Below, one piece after another: positions 26,991 to 38,315 of a stretch of DNA of 64,000 nucleotides. The notes under the pieces were generated by a model that saw only the letters and a program-made list of their open reading frames with translations, had not been told where the DNA came from and did not search any database. Positions within the stretch are counted from its first letter, which is position 1. The number at the start of each line of letters is the position of its first letter. This DNA is from Nissolia schottii (taxonomy: Eukaryota > Streptophyta > Magnoliopsida > Fabales > Fabaceae): assembly GCA_003254905.1 (NCBI GenBank), contig QANU01014112.1:339141-403140 (forward strand), in the 5' to 3' direction. The position numbers were made by a program, and so were the translations under genes.

Positions 26991-28149
26991 GCTTTGGATT
27001 TTGATTATGATTCCGCTACCTTAATGACTCTATCCTTCTATTTTGGGTTATGATTCGTGAATCTCAAGACATATACGATATTTATTGTGATATAACTACC
27101 TTGTAATTATCGAATTTTATAATAATAATAATAATAAAATATTAGTAGTAGTTTTTGTTAGCCTTAGACTACTATTCCTAGTCTTCCTTTTGAATTTTCC
27201 ACGCTACTACTGTTACGTGGTATTGACTTTATATTACATACATTATAAATGTTACTTGAATTTATGTTGTGTGAAATATTGTGTTAATTCTTTTTTTATT
27301 TATGATTATATAAAATTTTAGTTTTATTTAAATTTTATTTAATAGTAAATAAAGTATAAGACAACAATATGTCACATAAAAAATGGGGAATAATGTTTTG
27401 TGTACAAGCTAAAACTTATCAATTATTATATAACTCACTCTATTTAATATATGATTTTTTTTCTTATTCTTTATTCTTTTTCTCTTCTTTCCTAATCCCT
27501 CATAATTTTTTCCATTTACATCTTATTCTCTATGAATTTAAAAGTTTCCATTTTTATTTCCATCATATTTGTTAGTTTTTAGATTTTTCAATGTTCGTGC
27601 ATGTTTGGTTGGTCAAAAATTTTATGTATTTTTATTTAAAAGCTCGTTCATGTAAACACAAAATTTCTTCATCGTCTTTATTTTCATTTCCATTTCCATT
27701 TTCATCATTTTTTTTAGTTGATGAAAATTTCCGTCCAAATTTCCCAAAGAAATTTTATCATGTAACCTAGGCGCTCTTAGATTTAAAAAAAAAAAATACC
27801 ACAGAAAATTTATCACTAAAGCCAAAGAAAAATGAAAAAATATACAAAGTTACAAATGCTAAAATTAAGGATAAACCAAGTTGAAGTGGCTGCTTACAAA
27901 GGATTTAAGGGAAGACATTAAAAGGCACATCAGCAATGTAAACTCAGCCAGAAAGATGAAACCATAATTACTTTCTTCCAGAAGTAATGGTAGTGGTAGG
28001 ATGAGATATGGCGGAGGATTTCGCGTTTCCATCTAAAGATTATTACTCATATCACATCGTTCTGACACATAAACATTCTGGCGGTATGTTCTATCAATTT
28101 TCAAGGCACAAAATAGTGCTCCTCTCATATTGATGGGAACAAAACCAGA
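26991..28149. other. Intergenic, AT-rich
   Basis: No gene was recognised. It holds the 5' flank of the isomerase-like gene and the probable 3' UTR of the ACR9-like gene. Confidence 0.5.
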
Positions 28150-31129
28150 TTACCAACCCATCAATGTTCTTCTAACTTTGTCCACAATCTGACTACTTGC
28201 TTTGCTGTTGGTCAATGGAAATTCACTGTTTTCATCCAACAGAAACCTGTACACTTCCCACTGGCGTTCTTGTGTCGAATGTCTAACAACTTCAGCCTGC
28301 AGTGAGATTTTACAAACAAAATTAGAGATTTTACTCAGAGAATGTGCCGAAACTTATTCAAAGAATGTTCAAATTTTCATGATAAGCTTTAACTTGAAAA
28401 ACTAACTTACCGAGAAAATGAATACTCCCAACGATTTTAAAGCCAATGTAACATCGTAGAACACGCGGGGCCTCCCCTTTCCAGAAAGCTCTACCGGATT
28501 AGCGACCAGTAGTTCTACATCTGGACCCCGGTTGGCTATGATTACCCGCAATGGATGAAGCATCTCTTCTTTTAAGCAAGAGCACAGATTTTTCTGACTT
28601 TCGGGATCTGTTATCTTTTTGCCGTCTGTTTGCTGGATCAATAAATCGATATTTCGAAAGCCTTTCACACTTGAAGAGAATCGGCCATAAGCAACCTGAA
28701 TGAGAAGGGCAGAACAACTCTCAATAAAGGTTTCGCAAAGAAAATTTTATGTAGCAGAAAATATGGTAGCAAATGGTACATGGAAAATGAATGCAAGAAT
28801 GATTTAGCAAATCAAAAATCAACGGATAATAACGATATACATATATGTTTTATATTGCACAGACAATGTTGAACAAAATTCGTGCAAGTAATTTGTTCCT
28901 CCTTAATAATTATGCAATATTTTTTTCGGAATCGATTATTTTCATTTCATTTCAGATTGTCACTTCCTTTGATTGTTTGATGTGTACATATCACTAGGGT
29001 AGAAGCAGAAGGCCATGTTCATGCATAAATGACAACAGAAGACAAAGTACCTTAACATCAGAGTCCTTAGAAATTCTCATAATGTCGTAACACAGGCCCT
29101 TCTGGTCAACACACTGTATCTGAAGCAAGGTATGGGCAGGGCTCAATGAATTATCCACTGTTACGGTCGGTTTCTTCAGTGTCGCCATGTCTTGGCTGAG
29201 TGGATGCAAGGACGCCTTGTCTAACAGCTCCGAACTAAATAGTTCTTCGGTAAACGCTGGCGGAAGAGACGAGAACCCCTGCAAATGTCCATATTCAGGC
29301 CCTGCCAACTGAAGTTCACTGGAGATACATTTCTCCCCTAACGTATCCTTCAGATATTCACATATATATTCTTGCCGCTTTTTTGTGTGAAGCAACTCCC
29401 TGTAATTATCATAAGATGTCGCATAATTATCATAAGCTACTAGTAGCTACCAACAGAAATGCAGGAGTGGACATATGTTTAACTTATATTCATTTTGATG
29501 CATGATTGATTAGCAGCTTCCAAAGCAAGAATTGAGTTGAAACATGAATTAACAGCACAGATGCAACAAATATGAGAGCATGAAAATTGACAATGTAATC
29601 GGCCTTTCTGATTGTGAAAAATCCTAGTTCAATTTACAGTTCCTATTTACGACTTCTAAGTATATTCCATAATCATCAAGGGCAGAAGAAATTGCAGAAT
29701 CTATGGAACAAAATTAGCCTTCGCCTATCCGGAGTACTCGAGAACAAGTCATAACTAAAATCAACAAAAGTTTAAACCTGATATTGCACTTCCAAATAAA
29801 GTACTAAATGGATTTATCGATAATAAGAGAGCATAAAGCAGGTGCAGGACATAAAACCAAAATCCCATAAACAGGAATCTTATACTCACATCCCATCAGT
29901 GATAAAGAACAAGTCTAATGCCCTTCCATCTGGGGTTGGCATCACTTTGACCCTTTGAATGAGAAGTTCAAGGTTGCATAGGTTTTCAGTAATATCTACA
30001 AGGACCACACAAAAGAGTATCAAAGAATGTTTTCCATGTGTGGCAAAAAAGGATATAACAAAACAGTGCTAACATCACTAGTTACCATGTAGTAATCCTT
30101 TAACATCGATGCACCAAACCTTCAACACGTAAATCGGAGACGGCGAAGGACTATTAGACTGTAGTTGATTCAAGTGATAGGTGAATAAACACGAAGGGCA
30201 AGCCGAAAGCAACCGAGCCTTCAAGCTTTCCCAATCGACTTTGAGAGTTGCAGGATGAGGAACAACCCAAAACACTATGTAGCACCACCTTCCATCTGTT
30301 GAAATATCTGCATCACCATCCAAATCAAAAACTCAGCACATGAAAAAGAAGAACAGCAGAAACAACAAAAAGTAACTAACTCAAAATTCCAAACAAATGA
30401 ACCCCATGTGAAAGTGAAATAAAGTAAACATGAAACTTATGCATTGCAGCACGGCTTTTCTTTCGACAGGTAAAAGCCAGAAAGGGACACTTTTTTCCAG
30501 CAATAGCAGCCATTTTCAAAAAATGGATCATCCTCAAAAATCAAAATTTCCAAGTAAAACATTAAAAATTGAAAAAAAAAGGGGGAAAACAAATCCAAAT
30601 TCCAAAATGGATAAAAAGAATGATACTTTATTGAAAAACTAAGAAACCCAGCTGGGAAGTGAGCCATATGAAAATGAAATAAACTAAACACGAAACTATG
30701 CACTGCACCATTTTTCTTCATCAGGTGCAAAAAAATTAAAACCAGATAAGGGACACTTTTCTGAGCAATAGCCACCATATGCAAAAATGGGTCATCATCA
30801 AAAAAAAAAAAATTGTCTAAAGTAAAATCTCTTCGACTTCAACTAATCTGCCTTGAGCCGAAAAAAAAAAGGCTCTTTTCAACAAAATTTAAGAATAACA
30901 AATGTCGAATACTTTACTCCCCATAATAATTTGTTTCTTTAGTGGCCAAATAAACTCCAATTAATGTGACTCGAGCTAAATAAAGCTCTTCAAAGTTTCC
31001 TTTTTTTAATTTGAACTCAAACTGAAACCATTTTCACATCATTTTTTTCTTCTGGTTTCAAAAAAACACACAGACAAGTCCAAAATGGATAAAAAGCTGA
31101 TTTTATTTTCTTTTAGGAAATTGATGAAT

Positions 31130-31178
<49 letters not shown>

Positions 31179-31313
31179 TACCGGCTTTGGTAATGCGGAG
31201 ACCGAACTCTAAGGTGATTCTGCAGAGATCGCAACCGAGTCCAGCCTTGTCGGGGCAATTGACGGTTACGACGGTGGTTGCAGGATCATTGTGGTCTTTT
31301 CCATGCTGGATCA
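28150..31313 (-). CDS. ACR9: ACT-domain repeat protein, ACR9/ACR10 type (first exon not found)
   Basis: Exons in phase (minus strand): 31313-31182, 30307-30086, 29995-29890, 29399-29051, 28695-28411, 28296-28150. The frame covers about 413 residues. It includes TVNCPDKAGLGCDLCRI (first ACT domain), DGRWCYIVFWVV, CIDVKGLLHDIT (second), the linker LQLAGPEYG, CVDQKGLCYDIM (third) and RPRVFYDVTLALKSLG (fourth), and ends VRRTLMGW. Four ACT domains and the C-terminus match Arabidopsis ACR9/ACR10, proteins thought to bind amino acids and act as sensors. The first coding bases are missing: the earliest recognised exon needs one base from an upstream exon, and the ambiguous base at 31315 falls exactly in its acceptor. 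A Copia element begins about 860 bp further upstream. Confidence 0.88.
31133..31174. repeat. (AG)n microsatellite at an intron start
   Basis: About 20 uninterrupted AG units. On the minus strand this is a (CT)n run only 6 bases after the GT donor of the first recognised ACR9 exon, so length changes could affect splicing. Confidence 0.9.
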
Positions 31314-31315
31314 CN

Positions 31316-32177
31316 GGAGAGAACACAAGAATTATGAAATGGGACACATGAATAAATGTTGTGTGTTTTTTGTCATTATGTTTTTGTGGAGATACTATAT
31401 AATTAATAACAAGGAGCATATTTGTTTATTAATTTAAGTGGTTTTGGTTTGGGTGAGTTCATGTTGACTCTTGTTAAGAACAATGATCAATTCTCTTATA
31501 TCATAAAATTTTAAATGAATTTTAATGTTGGTCACAAAATCATTATTATACATACAATTAAAGTTCAAACTCTTAAATAAGTGATTAAAAAACTCATTTA
31601 AATATCAATTGTGTTAAGTTTCGTGATTTAATTTAAATGATTTGGATTACAATGAGTAATATCTTTCATTAGCTTAGTAATTTCAATCGTGGCCTAGCAG
31701 AGTTGACCCTTACTTGGGTTTTTTAGGGTCGTGTGATTCGATTCTTAGCAATATGTATGAAGAAAATTTTGTGGTTAACACTAAAGCCTTTTCAAAAAGT
31801 CTATGGCACAAGAATGTAAAAAATTAGTTTATGATACCAGATGTCTTAGACTTATCCCAATAAAAGTTTATGTGAGTTTAAGTGAGCCAAGTTAATGTTT
31901 ATTCCTTACAGTAACATTCAAGCTCTATTATAATTTACCAGGTAAAATTTCGGTCAAATTGATTAATATCAAATTCATAAGTAAAATTTGATAGTTTTAC
32001 TAAAATGATAAATGGAACCGTTTATGTCAAAAATCATCATACAACTAAATCAATATCAAAATTAAATGTATTAAGATTAAAATTAGCTTCTTACATTTTA
32101 ATTTCTAAACATCTAATTTTTTTTTATATATAAAAAAGCATTCTTTCCTTTCAAAAAATTATTTCTAAATGAAGATT
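31316..32177. other. AT-rich upstream or intronic sequence of the ACR9-like gene
   Basis: No exon encoding the expected short N-terminus was found here on the minus strand. It may be part of the first intron, interrupted downstream by the Copia element. Confidence 0.45.
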
Positions 32178-32851
32178 TGGCAATGATGCTCCCTTCTTAT
32201 GTGAAGAAACGCCCAATATATGACAACCCACTATTCTCACTTAAGAAAGTGGAGAGGGGTCAGTTTTGGGGCATGAGAGAGAGCTGGGTTAAGAAAAGAA
32301 AGCAAGATAAAAGAAAGAGAAGAGAAGAGAAAGCTATTTTCGCACCACCACAGGGCAACAGTCTTAGATCTGTTTTCCCTTCTTCGTTCACCATTGGATC
32401 AGACTGAAATTTTGTCAGCAAGTTTGGAACATGTGGTGTTTCAATCTAGACGGTGTGATCGTTGAGAAGTTGCCCGAGCAGTGAGTAATCAACCACACAT
32501 AACAACAATGATTTTGGGGTTTTTTTTTGTTTTTTCTTGTTCTCTATTTCATCATTCTTGCCTTATTCTTTGGCTGATTATTGAGCACGATTTGCGTTGT
32601 GATTTGAGACTCTCTTGTACCTTTTATTTTGATCATAGTGGAGCTTGATTAACTGGCTTGTGCCTGTAGTTTTTACTTATCACATTGAGAAGGTTTTCCA
32701 CGTTAAAATTTGTGTCTCTTCCTTTTGTGTGCTTTTGTTATTGCCATTATTTGTTATTGCTCCTCATAGATTCTTGCGAGTTGGGAAAATTATTATCCGC
32801 TGCATATTGCTCTGTTTGAGTTGTCGTTTCATTGTGTTGAATTTCTCATCA
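32178..32851 (+). repeat. Left LTR of the Copia element
   Basis: Matches the right LTR over its whole length, from CCCAATATATG to the end TTTC..CATCA. The first ~20 bases have diverged most. It begins TG and ends CA. Confidence 0.88.
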
Positions 32852-32896
32852 GAGTGGCACCAGAGCTCCTCGGTTGGGGTTATTTGACTAGCTTGA

Positions 32897-33646
32897 ATGA
32901 TGGAGGCAAATACAAATAAGATGGTCTGGTTGAATGTCACTAATTATCACTTGTGGAAGGGAAAAATGAAAGATCTACTATTTGTAAAGAAATTGCATCT
33001 TCTTGTGTTTGCTACTGAGAAGCTGAAAGACAAGACTGATGAGGAATGGAAGTTTGAGCATCAGCGAATTTGTGGTTTTATTCGTCAGTATGTTGAAGAC
33101 AATGTTTATAATCACGTTGCTAATGAGGATGATGCAAAATCCCTATGGAAGAAGATTGAGACTTTGTATGCTTCTAGTTCAGGGAATAATAAATTATATA
33201 TGTTGAATTCCTTGATGAATTTGAGATACAAGGAGGGGACTTCTATTTCAGATCACTTGAATGATTTTCAGGGGCTCCGAGATCAATTGTCAGGAATGAG
33301 CATCAAGTTTGATGATGAAGTATTAGGACTATGGCTATTAATACTCTACCAGATTCTTTGGAAACATTTCAGTTTTAATTACAAACTCATCCCTTGTTGG
33401 TGTTTTCTCTTTGAAAAATGTAAAGATAGGTGTTCTTAATGAGGAGATGAGAAGGAAGGCCCATGGTACTTCTTCTTATTCCGAGGTACTTGTCATTGAG
33501 AACAGGGGGAGAAGTCAGAGAAAGGAACCGAAAGGGAGTAGACATGATAGCAGAAGTAAGTCCAGGTCTAGATACAAGAATGTGGAGTGTCATTATTGTC
33601 ACAAAACAGGGCACATACAGAGAAAATGTTTTCTATGGAAAAGGGA
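32897..33646 (+). pseudogene. Copia gag remnant
   Basis: The frame starting [20 protein letters not shown] is the usual N-terminus of Tnt1-type gag ([13 protein letters not shown]). It breaks near 33330-33420 through a stop and frameshift. It then resumes in another frame with [16 protein letters not shown] and a zinc knuckle C-X2-C-X4-H-X4-C (CHYCHKTGHIQRKC) near 33587-33628. Confidence 0.88.
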
Positions 33647-33699
33647 GAGCAACTATAAGAAAGGGAAACAGAAAGAGAAACATCAGGACAATGATGATC

Positions 33700-34500
33700 G
33701 TGTTACTACTGCTACTTGTGATGATGATCTTGTTATTCTTCGTGATCATAATTCAATTAATCTTGTATCAGATGAGAACATGTGGATAATTTATAGTGGT
33801 GCTACCTTGCATGTTACACCAAGGAAGGAGTTCTTTACATCATACACTTCTGGTGATTTTGGAGTGTTGAAAATGGGTAATGATGGTGTGTCTAAGGTAG
33901 TTGGTATTGATGACGTTTGCTTGAAGACCAACATCGGAGTGCAGCTCCATATGTCCGCTTTAATTTGATCTCTGTGCAGATACTTGATGACAGTGGTTAT
34001 GAAAATCACTTTGGTTCGGGAAAATGGAAACTCACCAGAGGTAACTTAATTGTGGCCAAAGGGGAGAGGATCAGTAAACTGTATTGGACAAAAACATTGG
34101 TTGCTAAAGACAGTGTGAACGCCATGGATATGGAGGCTTCTTTGTGGCACCGAAGGCTTAGTCATATCAGTGAGAATTGGGTTGAATTGTTTAGCTAAAA
34201 AGGATATGCTTTCGGGATTGAAGAGTGCAAAGTTGGAGAAATGTTCTCATTGTATGGCTGGTAAGCAGATCAGAGTATTCTTCAAGAAGCATCCTCCCCT
34301 CAAAGAAGTCAGAGTTGCTTGAATTGGTGCACTTTATTTTGTTACCTTTATTGATGATTGCTCTAGGAAGCTTTGGGTCTATGCTTTGAAGACAAATGAC
34401 CAGGTTCTAGAGAAATTCAAAGAATTCCATGTCTTGGTTGAGAGACAGTCAAGCAAGAAGTTGAAATGCATTTGTACTGACAATGGTGGTGAGTATTGTG
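33700..34500 (+). pseudogene. Copia protease and integrase remnants
   Basis: WIIYSGATLHVTP matches the retropepsin motif normally reading W-x-x-D-S-G-A-T/S, with Tyr where the catalytic Asp should be. LWHRRLSHISE is the start of the integrase zinc region. FIDDCSRKLWVYALK and CTDNGGEY are from the integrase core. Stops and frame changes separate these pieces. Confidence 0.82.
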
Positions 34501-34519
34501 GACTGTTTGATATTTATTG

Positions 34520-37500
34520 TACTGACAATGGTGGCTAAGCATTTCTGGTGTGAGGCATTGTACACAGCAGTGCATGTTATTAATCTAAGTCCTGCAGTTT
34601 CTTTGAATGTTGAGGTGCCAGACAATATTTGGTTTGGCAAGAATGTCAGGTATGATCATTTGCGAGTCTTCGATTGCAAAGCATATGTGCATGTTCCAAA
34701 GGATGAGAGATCCAAGTTGGATTCGAAGACAAGGCAGTACATCTTTATTAGTTATGGTCAGGATGAATTTGGCTACAAGTTCTTTGATCCTGTTGAGAAG
34801 AAGGCAGTTAGAAGTCGTGATGTGAAGTTCATGGAAGAACAAACCATTGAAAACATTGATAAGATAGAGAAGACTACATCTGAGATAGATAATAGTTTGT
34901 TTGATGTTGATCTAGTTCGGATGCCTCTATATGATTGGATACTACTGAGAATAATGTTTAGAATGATGAACAACATGATGATGTTGGTGATCAACAACTT
35001 GGAGATGATTTTGATGTTCTTATTGATGATGTTGAAAAGGAACATGGGATGTCACAAGATAGGGATCTTGGTAAGGCTCTTGAACCACCTCAAGTTCAAA
35101 TATAGAGGTTTAATAGGTAGAGGAAACCATCTACCAGGTATTCTTCTGATGACTATGTTACTTTGACAGATGGAGGAGAACCTGAGTGTTATCTTGAGGC
35201 CATGAAGAGTGAAGAAAAGAAAAAGTGGTTGGATGCAATGCAAGATGAAATGAAGTCTTTGCATGATAATCACACTTTTGACTTGGTAAAATTGCCAAAA
35301 GGCAAAAAAGGCAAGAAGGCTTTGGAAAATAGGTGAATTTACAAGGTAAAGCAAGAAAGCAATTCTACATCTCCAAGTTATAAAGCCAGATTGGTGGTGA
35401 AAGGTTTTAGACAGAGAAATTATGTTGATTTCAACGAGATTTTTTCTCCTGTGTTGAGCTTGGCTGCTAATCTTGATTTAGAGATGGAGCAAATGGATGT
35501 CAAAAATAGGATCGTCAAAATGAGTCCGGCTCGTGAACCCGGTTAAATGGATGGGCTTTACATGCAAAAAATAGGCCGTGAAATTTTGAAAAAAATGGCC
35601 TAACCCATTTAGGCCCGTGGGCTAAACGGGCCAGCCCGGCAAGTTCACAGGCTAGCCCATGAGCCCGTGTTTTTTTCCTAATAAAAAATACCAAAATTTT
35701 AAAAGTTTCATTTTAAACTCTAAATTTTATTTTAGAGTTTAAGAAGAGTTTAACTATTTGGACTTATAATTGAGCATGTTTAACTATTTGTTATGCTTAA
35801 CTACGTAACTATATTTATATTGCTATACAGCTGAATTGTTATGACATAAATATTGATAAATTTTGCATTTTATTCCTTCAATGAGTGTCTACACCCTACA
35901 AGTTGATATATACTTTCAATCTTGTTTATTATTGATTAATCTATGAGAAAGAGTTCCAATTGTGTTTGTCTTTTTGATCAATAACATAACAACACTTACA
36001 TCAATGTTATATGTCATCATTTAATTAATGAAAGTTGTATTAATTCATGAATCGATTTCAAATAGCATTTGATATCTTTCAAGCAAGATAGTTGAAGGAA
36101 CAAAAAAGATAATATAATCTCGCAATCAACCATTTAAACTATTTTTTTCTGATTAATTAATAGATAGACGATAAAAAATAGCTAAAAATGACCGCGCATA
36201 CTTATTCACAACTTTGTATTTAAATCATAAAAAATAGACCAAAATTTTATTTTTTTAAAAAAATTAACGGGCTAGTGGGCTGGCCCATTTAGGCCTACAG
36301 TCTGACTATAAACGAGCCGGATCCTAAAAATAGACATAATTTTGGCCCAACCCGTTTAGTCCCGTAGGCCTTAATCGGCCCGTTTGACACCCCTAGTCCA
36401 AATTGCTTTCCTTCATGGTGATTTGGAGGAAGAGATTTATATGAAGCAACCTGATGGTTTTCTTGTTGAAGGCAAGGAAGACTATGCTTATAGGCTGAGA
36501 AAAAGCCTATATGGTTTGAAGCAGGCTCCGCAACAGTGGTACAAGAAGTTTGAATCTGTTATGTGTGAGCAAGGCTACAAGAGGACTACTTCTGATCACG
36601 TGTCTTTGTTAAAAAGTTGTTAATAACGATTTCATTATCCTGTTATTGTATGTTGATGACATGCTTATTGTTGGGAAAAATATTTCCATGATTGACAGGT
36701 TGAAGAAGCAATTGGGCGAGTCATTTGCCATGAAAGACATGGGAGCTACTAAGCAAATTTTTGGTATAAGAATCATGCGTGATAGGCAAGAGAAGAAGCT
36801 TTGGCTGTCACAGGAACACTATGTTTAAAGAATGCTACAGAGGTTCCAGATGGAAAATGCTAAGGCGGTAAACACTCGTCTTGCTACTCATTTTAAATTA
36901 AGTGCTAAACAGAGTCCTCTCAATGAAGCTGAAAAATCAGATATGCAACATGTTCCTTATGCATCTGTTCTGGGTAGTTTGATGTATGCAATGGTGTGAA
37001 CAAGACCCGATATTGCACATGCTGTTGGTACAGTTAATAGATTTCTGTCTAATCTAGGTAGAGAGCATTGGAATGCTGTGAAATGGGTTTTGAGGTATCT
37101 TCGTGGTACTACTAGTTTGAGGCTTTGTTTTAGAGGTGATATGCCTACCCTTATGGGCTATACTGATTCTAATATGACTGGAGATATAGATTCTAGAAAG
37201 TCTACTTTAGACTACTTGATTAAGTTTGCAGGGGGAGCTGTGGCATGACAATCTAGATTGCAGAAGTGTGTTGCATTGTCCACTACTGAGGCAGAGTTCA
37301 TTACCATTACAGAAGCATGCAAGGAGTTGCTTTGGGTAAAGAAATTCTTGCAGGAGCTTGGTTTTGTTTAAGACAAGTACTTGCTATTTTGTGATAGTCA
37401 GAGTACAATTCTTCTTGGTAAGGATTCAACTTTCCATTCTAGGTCCAAGCATATTGATGTGAGGTATCATTGGATATGTGATGCTTTGGAGGCTGGGTTG

Positions 37501-37620
37501 CTGGAGTTGTCAAACATTCATACAAATGATAATTGTGCTGATATGATGACCAAGACATTACCGAGAAGCAAGTTTGAAACTTGTTGTGAGATCGTCGGTT
37601 TGCCGATCACCTCCACATAG
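34520..37620 (+). pseudogene. Copia reverse transcriptase and RNase H remnants, interrupted
   Basis: The 5' part includes integrase C-terminal sequence (RKLW..KHFWCEALYTAVHVIN) and YKARLVVKGFRQR. It stops at EQMDVK, where the nested element begins. Beyond it the frame resumes as AFLHGDLEEEIYMKQPDGF, KSLYGLKQAPQQWYKKF and LLYVDDMLIVG (the YVDD catalytic motif). RNase H follows (ADMMTKTLPRSKFE) at 37380-37620. Many stops are present. Confidence 0.85.
35507..36395. mobile_element. Nested hAT-like non-autonomous element
   Basis: It interrupts the Copia reverse transcriptase. The left end reads TAGGATCGTCAAAATGAGTC and the right end, reversed, reads TAGGGGTGTCAAACGGGCC, giving imperfect terminal inverted repeats. 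The flanks GTCAAAAA and GTCCAAAT fit an 8-bp target duplication with two changes, as in hAT elements. GGGCC/GGCCC-rich subterminal repeats occur at both ends and the middle is AT-rich with no coding frame. Confidence 0.75.
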
Positions 37621-37636
37621 TTGTGAGGGGGAGATT

Positions 37637-38315
37637 TGTTGGGTTTGGACTCCCTTCCTATGTAGAGAAAGACCCAATATATGTCAGTCCACTATTCTCA
37701 CTTAAGCAAGTGGAGAGAGATGAGTTTTGGGGCATGAGAGAGAGCTGAGTTAAGAAAAGAAAGCAAGCGAAAAGAGAGAGAAGAGAAGAGAAGAGAAAGC
37801 TATTTTTGCATAACCATAGGGCAGCAGTCTTAGATTCGCCTCCTTCGCTTCGTTCACCGTTGGATCAGGCTGAAAATTTGTCAGCAGGTTTGGAACACGT
37901 GGTGCTTCAATCTGGACGGTGTGATCGTTGAGAAGTTGTCTGAGCAATGAGTAATCGGCCACACACAACAACAGTGATTTTGGGATTTTTCTAGTTTTTT
38001 CTTGTTCTCTATTTCATCATTCTTGTCTTATTCTTTGGCTGATTATTGAGCACGATTTGTGCTGTGATTTGAGACTCTCTTTTACCCTTATTTTGATCAT
38101 AGTGGAGCTTGATTGACTGGCTGGTGCCCGTGGTTTTTACTTCTTACATTGAGAAGGTTTTCCACGTTAAAATATATGTCTTTTCCTTTTGTGTGTTTTT
38201 ATTGTTGCCATTATTTATTATTGCTCCTCATAGATTCTTGCAAGTTAGAAAAATTATTATCCGCTACATGTTGCTCTGCTTGAGTTGTCGTTTCATTGTG
38301 TTGAATTTTCCATCA
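37637..38315 (+). repeat. Right LTR of the Copia element
   Basis: Begins TGTTGGGTTTGG right after the polypurine tract and ends CATCA, matching the left LTR. The two differ at many positions, so the insertion is not recent. Confidence 0.88.

Larger units (their letters stand above)
32178..38315 (+). mobile_element. Decayed Copia (Tnt1/Tork-like) LTR retrotransposon
   Basis: Two direct LTRs (32178-32851 and 37637-38315) bracket gag, protease, integrase, reverse transcriptase and RNase H remains in Copia order on the plus strand. A primer-binding site (TGGCACCAGAGC, close to the initiator-Met tRNA type TGGTATCAGAGC) follows the left LTR. A polypurine tract (GAGGGGGAGA) precedes the right LTR. 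Reading frames are broken by many stops and frameshifts, so the element cannot move on its own. An ~889-bp element is inserted in the reverse transcriptase. No matching target-site duplication was seen at the LTR outer ends. Confidence 0.93.

Noticed and set aside
32645..32887. Open frame in the left LTR and a matching one in the right LTR (38109-38324)
   Set aside because: They lie in LTR sequence shared by both ends and are not genes.
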